Source: an uncultured Flavobacteriales bacterium
GTDB taxonomy: Bacteria > Bacteroidota > Bacteroidia > Flavobacteriales_G > Salibacteraceae
Length of the DNA: 64,000 nucleotides
Assembly: GCA_943788775.1 (NCBI GenBank)
Contig: CALSRO010000003.1
Location: forward strand, 124,001-188,000
Direction of reading: 5' to 3'
The notes under the pieces are model-generated. The model did not search any database and was not told the origin of the DNA. It saw nothing but the letters and a program-made list of their open reading frames with translations. Made by a program: the position numbers and the translations under genes. Positions 63,548 to 64,000 of the stretch are shown here, piece after piece (within the stretch, counting starts at the first letter, position 1; each line of letters starts with the position of its first letter).

Positions 63548-64000
63548 TCTACATTCTACTTAGCATATTATCGTCCACGGCCATCTTGCTGTTGTTCAGA
63601 AGTATGAGTCGTTATGGGGCTATGCCCAGACAAGCCATCATGATAAACTACATCGTGGCCGCGCTGACGGGTGCCTTTTTTTTCCCACACGAACAGGTCA
63701 TATGGAGTGCACCATGGTTTTGGCCTGCATCTGCAATGGGGGTTTTATTTTACGTGGTATTTCGACTCATTGCAAAAACCACCCAAAGCAACGGAGTAGC
63801 AGCAGCTAGCATCGCCACCAAAATGAGTGTGGTTATACCCATCGCGGTGGGACTCCTTTTTCTAAGTGAATCGTGGAATTGGATGAAACTCAGCGGTATC
63901 GCTTTGGGCATTATCGCGGTTTTGCTGAGCACCCAATCTGAAGCGGAAATCAAGGATTGGAAATGGCCCTTACTGGCTTTTCTAGGCAGTGGGTTTATTG
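63544..64000 (+). CDS. EamA/DMT-family transporter (3' end outside window)
   Basis: A GTG at 63544 overlapping the ribD stop begins IYILLSILSSTAILLLFRSM, a membrane segment. At least four more follow, including AIMINYIVAALTGAFFFPHE, FWPASAMGVLFYVVFRLI and VVIPIAVGLLFLSESWNWMK, typical of the EamA drug/metabolite transporter superfamily. About 152 residues are visible, then the window ends. The overlap with ribD suggests co-transcription. The substrate is unknown. Confidence 0.8.
   Translation, partial: MIYILLSILSSTAILLLFRSMSRYGAMPRQAIMINYIVAALTGAFFFPHEQVIWSAPWFWPASAMGVLFYVVFRLIAKTTQSNGVAAASIATKMSVVIPIAVGLLFLSESWNWMKLSGIALGIIAVLLSTQSEAEIKDWKWPLLAFLGSGFI

Noticed and set aside
1..64000. CRISPR arrays, tRNA and rRNA genes
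   Set aside because: No regularly spaced direct repeats, no cloverleaf or GGTTCRAATCC-type motif in context, and no rRNA-like conserved blocks were noticed by reading; a dedicated scan could still find one.

Overview
The window is a chromosomal segment of a Bacteroidota bacterium, most likely from the Flavobacteriales. The signs are several large secreted proteins ending in type IX secretion sorting domains (FxVYPNPT type A and a gliding-motility type B domain), a PorP/SprF-family outer-membrane protein, many lipoproteins, murein enzymes, a near absence of Shine-Dalgarno sequences, and -7 boxes of the form TAnnTTTG just upstream of several start codons. No rRNA, tRNA or CRISPR array was seen.

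Layout. 1-16.3 kb is ordinary core sequence: two paralogous T9SS cargo proteins, an M48 protease with a lipoprotein hydrolase, a batA-like membrane protein, fabG, a PorP-like protein, sucD, a PagL-like acyloxyacyl hydrolase, a beta-propeller lipoprotein and mnmE. An IS3-family element (about 16.27-17.73 kb) sits directly behind the mnmE stop codon. From there to about 32.7 kb lies an AT-rich accessory stretch: a SIMPL/PQQ-propeller gene trio, small membrane proteins, a DUF2130 protein, an HhH-GPD glycosylase divergent from a WYL regulator, a GIY-YIG protein without a normal start codon, small acidic orphan proteins, a frameshifted DUF2779 RecB-like nuclease, an NIF-type HAD phosphatase, an M23 peptidase plus L,D-transpeptidase pair, and phage-like small ORFs.

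33-53 kb is again mostly core: DUF6428, DUF3820, a YheT-type hydrolase, a very large IgGFc/PKD gliding-motility protein, a DEAD-box helicase, two tandem PKD/T9SS paralogues that share an almost identical 214-bp block, fhs, an OmpA-like lipoprotein, a truncated haemoglobin, and a 1082-residue sortilin-like propeller protein.

53.4-58.6 kb is a second AT-rich block and the most unusual part. Minus-strand orphan genes (lipoprotein, GIY-YIG/DUF4357 protein, LamG T9SS protein, coiled-coil and unknown small proteins) are separated by three sites with the architecture of integron attC sites: complementary arms, AAC/GTT core ends, and gene stop codons touching or lying inside the site. No integrase is visible, so this looks like a cassette cluster lacking an integrase. 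58.9-64 kb carries ssb, a four-helix-bundle gene, about 1 kb of repeat-rich non-coding DNA, a fatty acid desaturase, prmC divergent from ribD, and the start of an EamA-type transporter.
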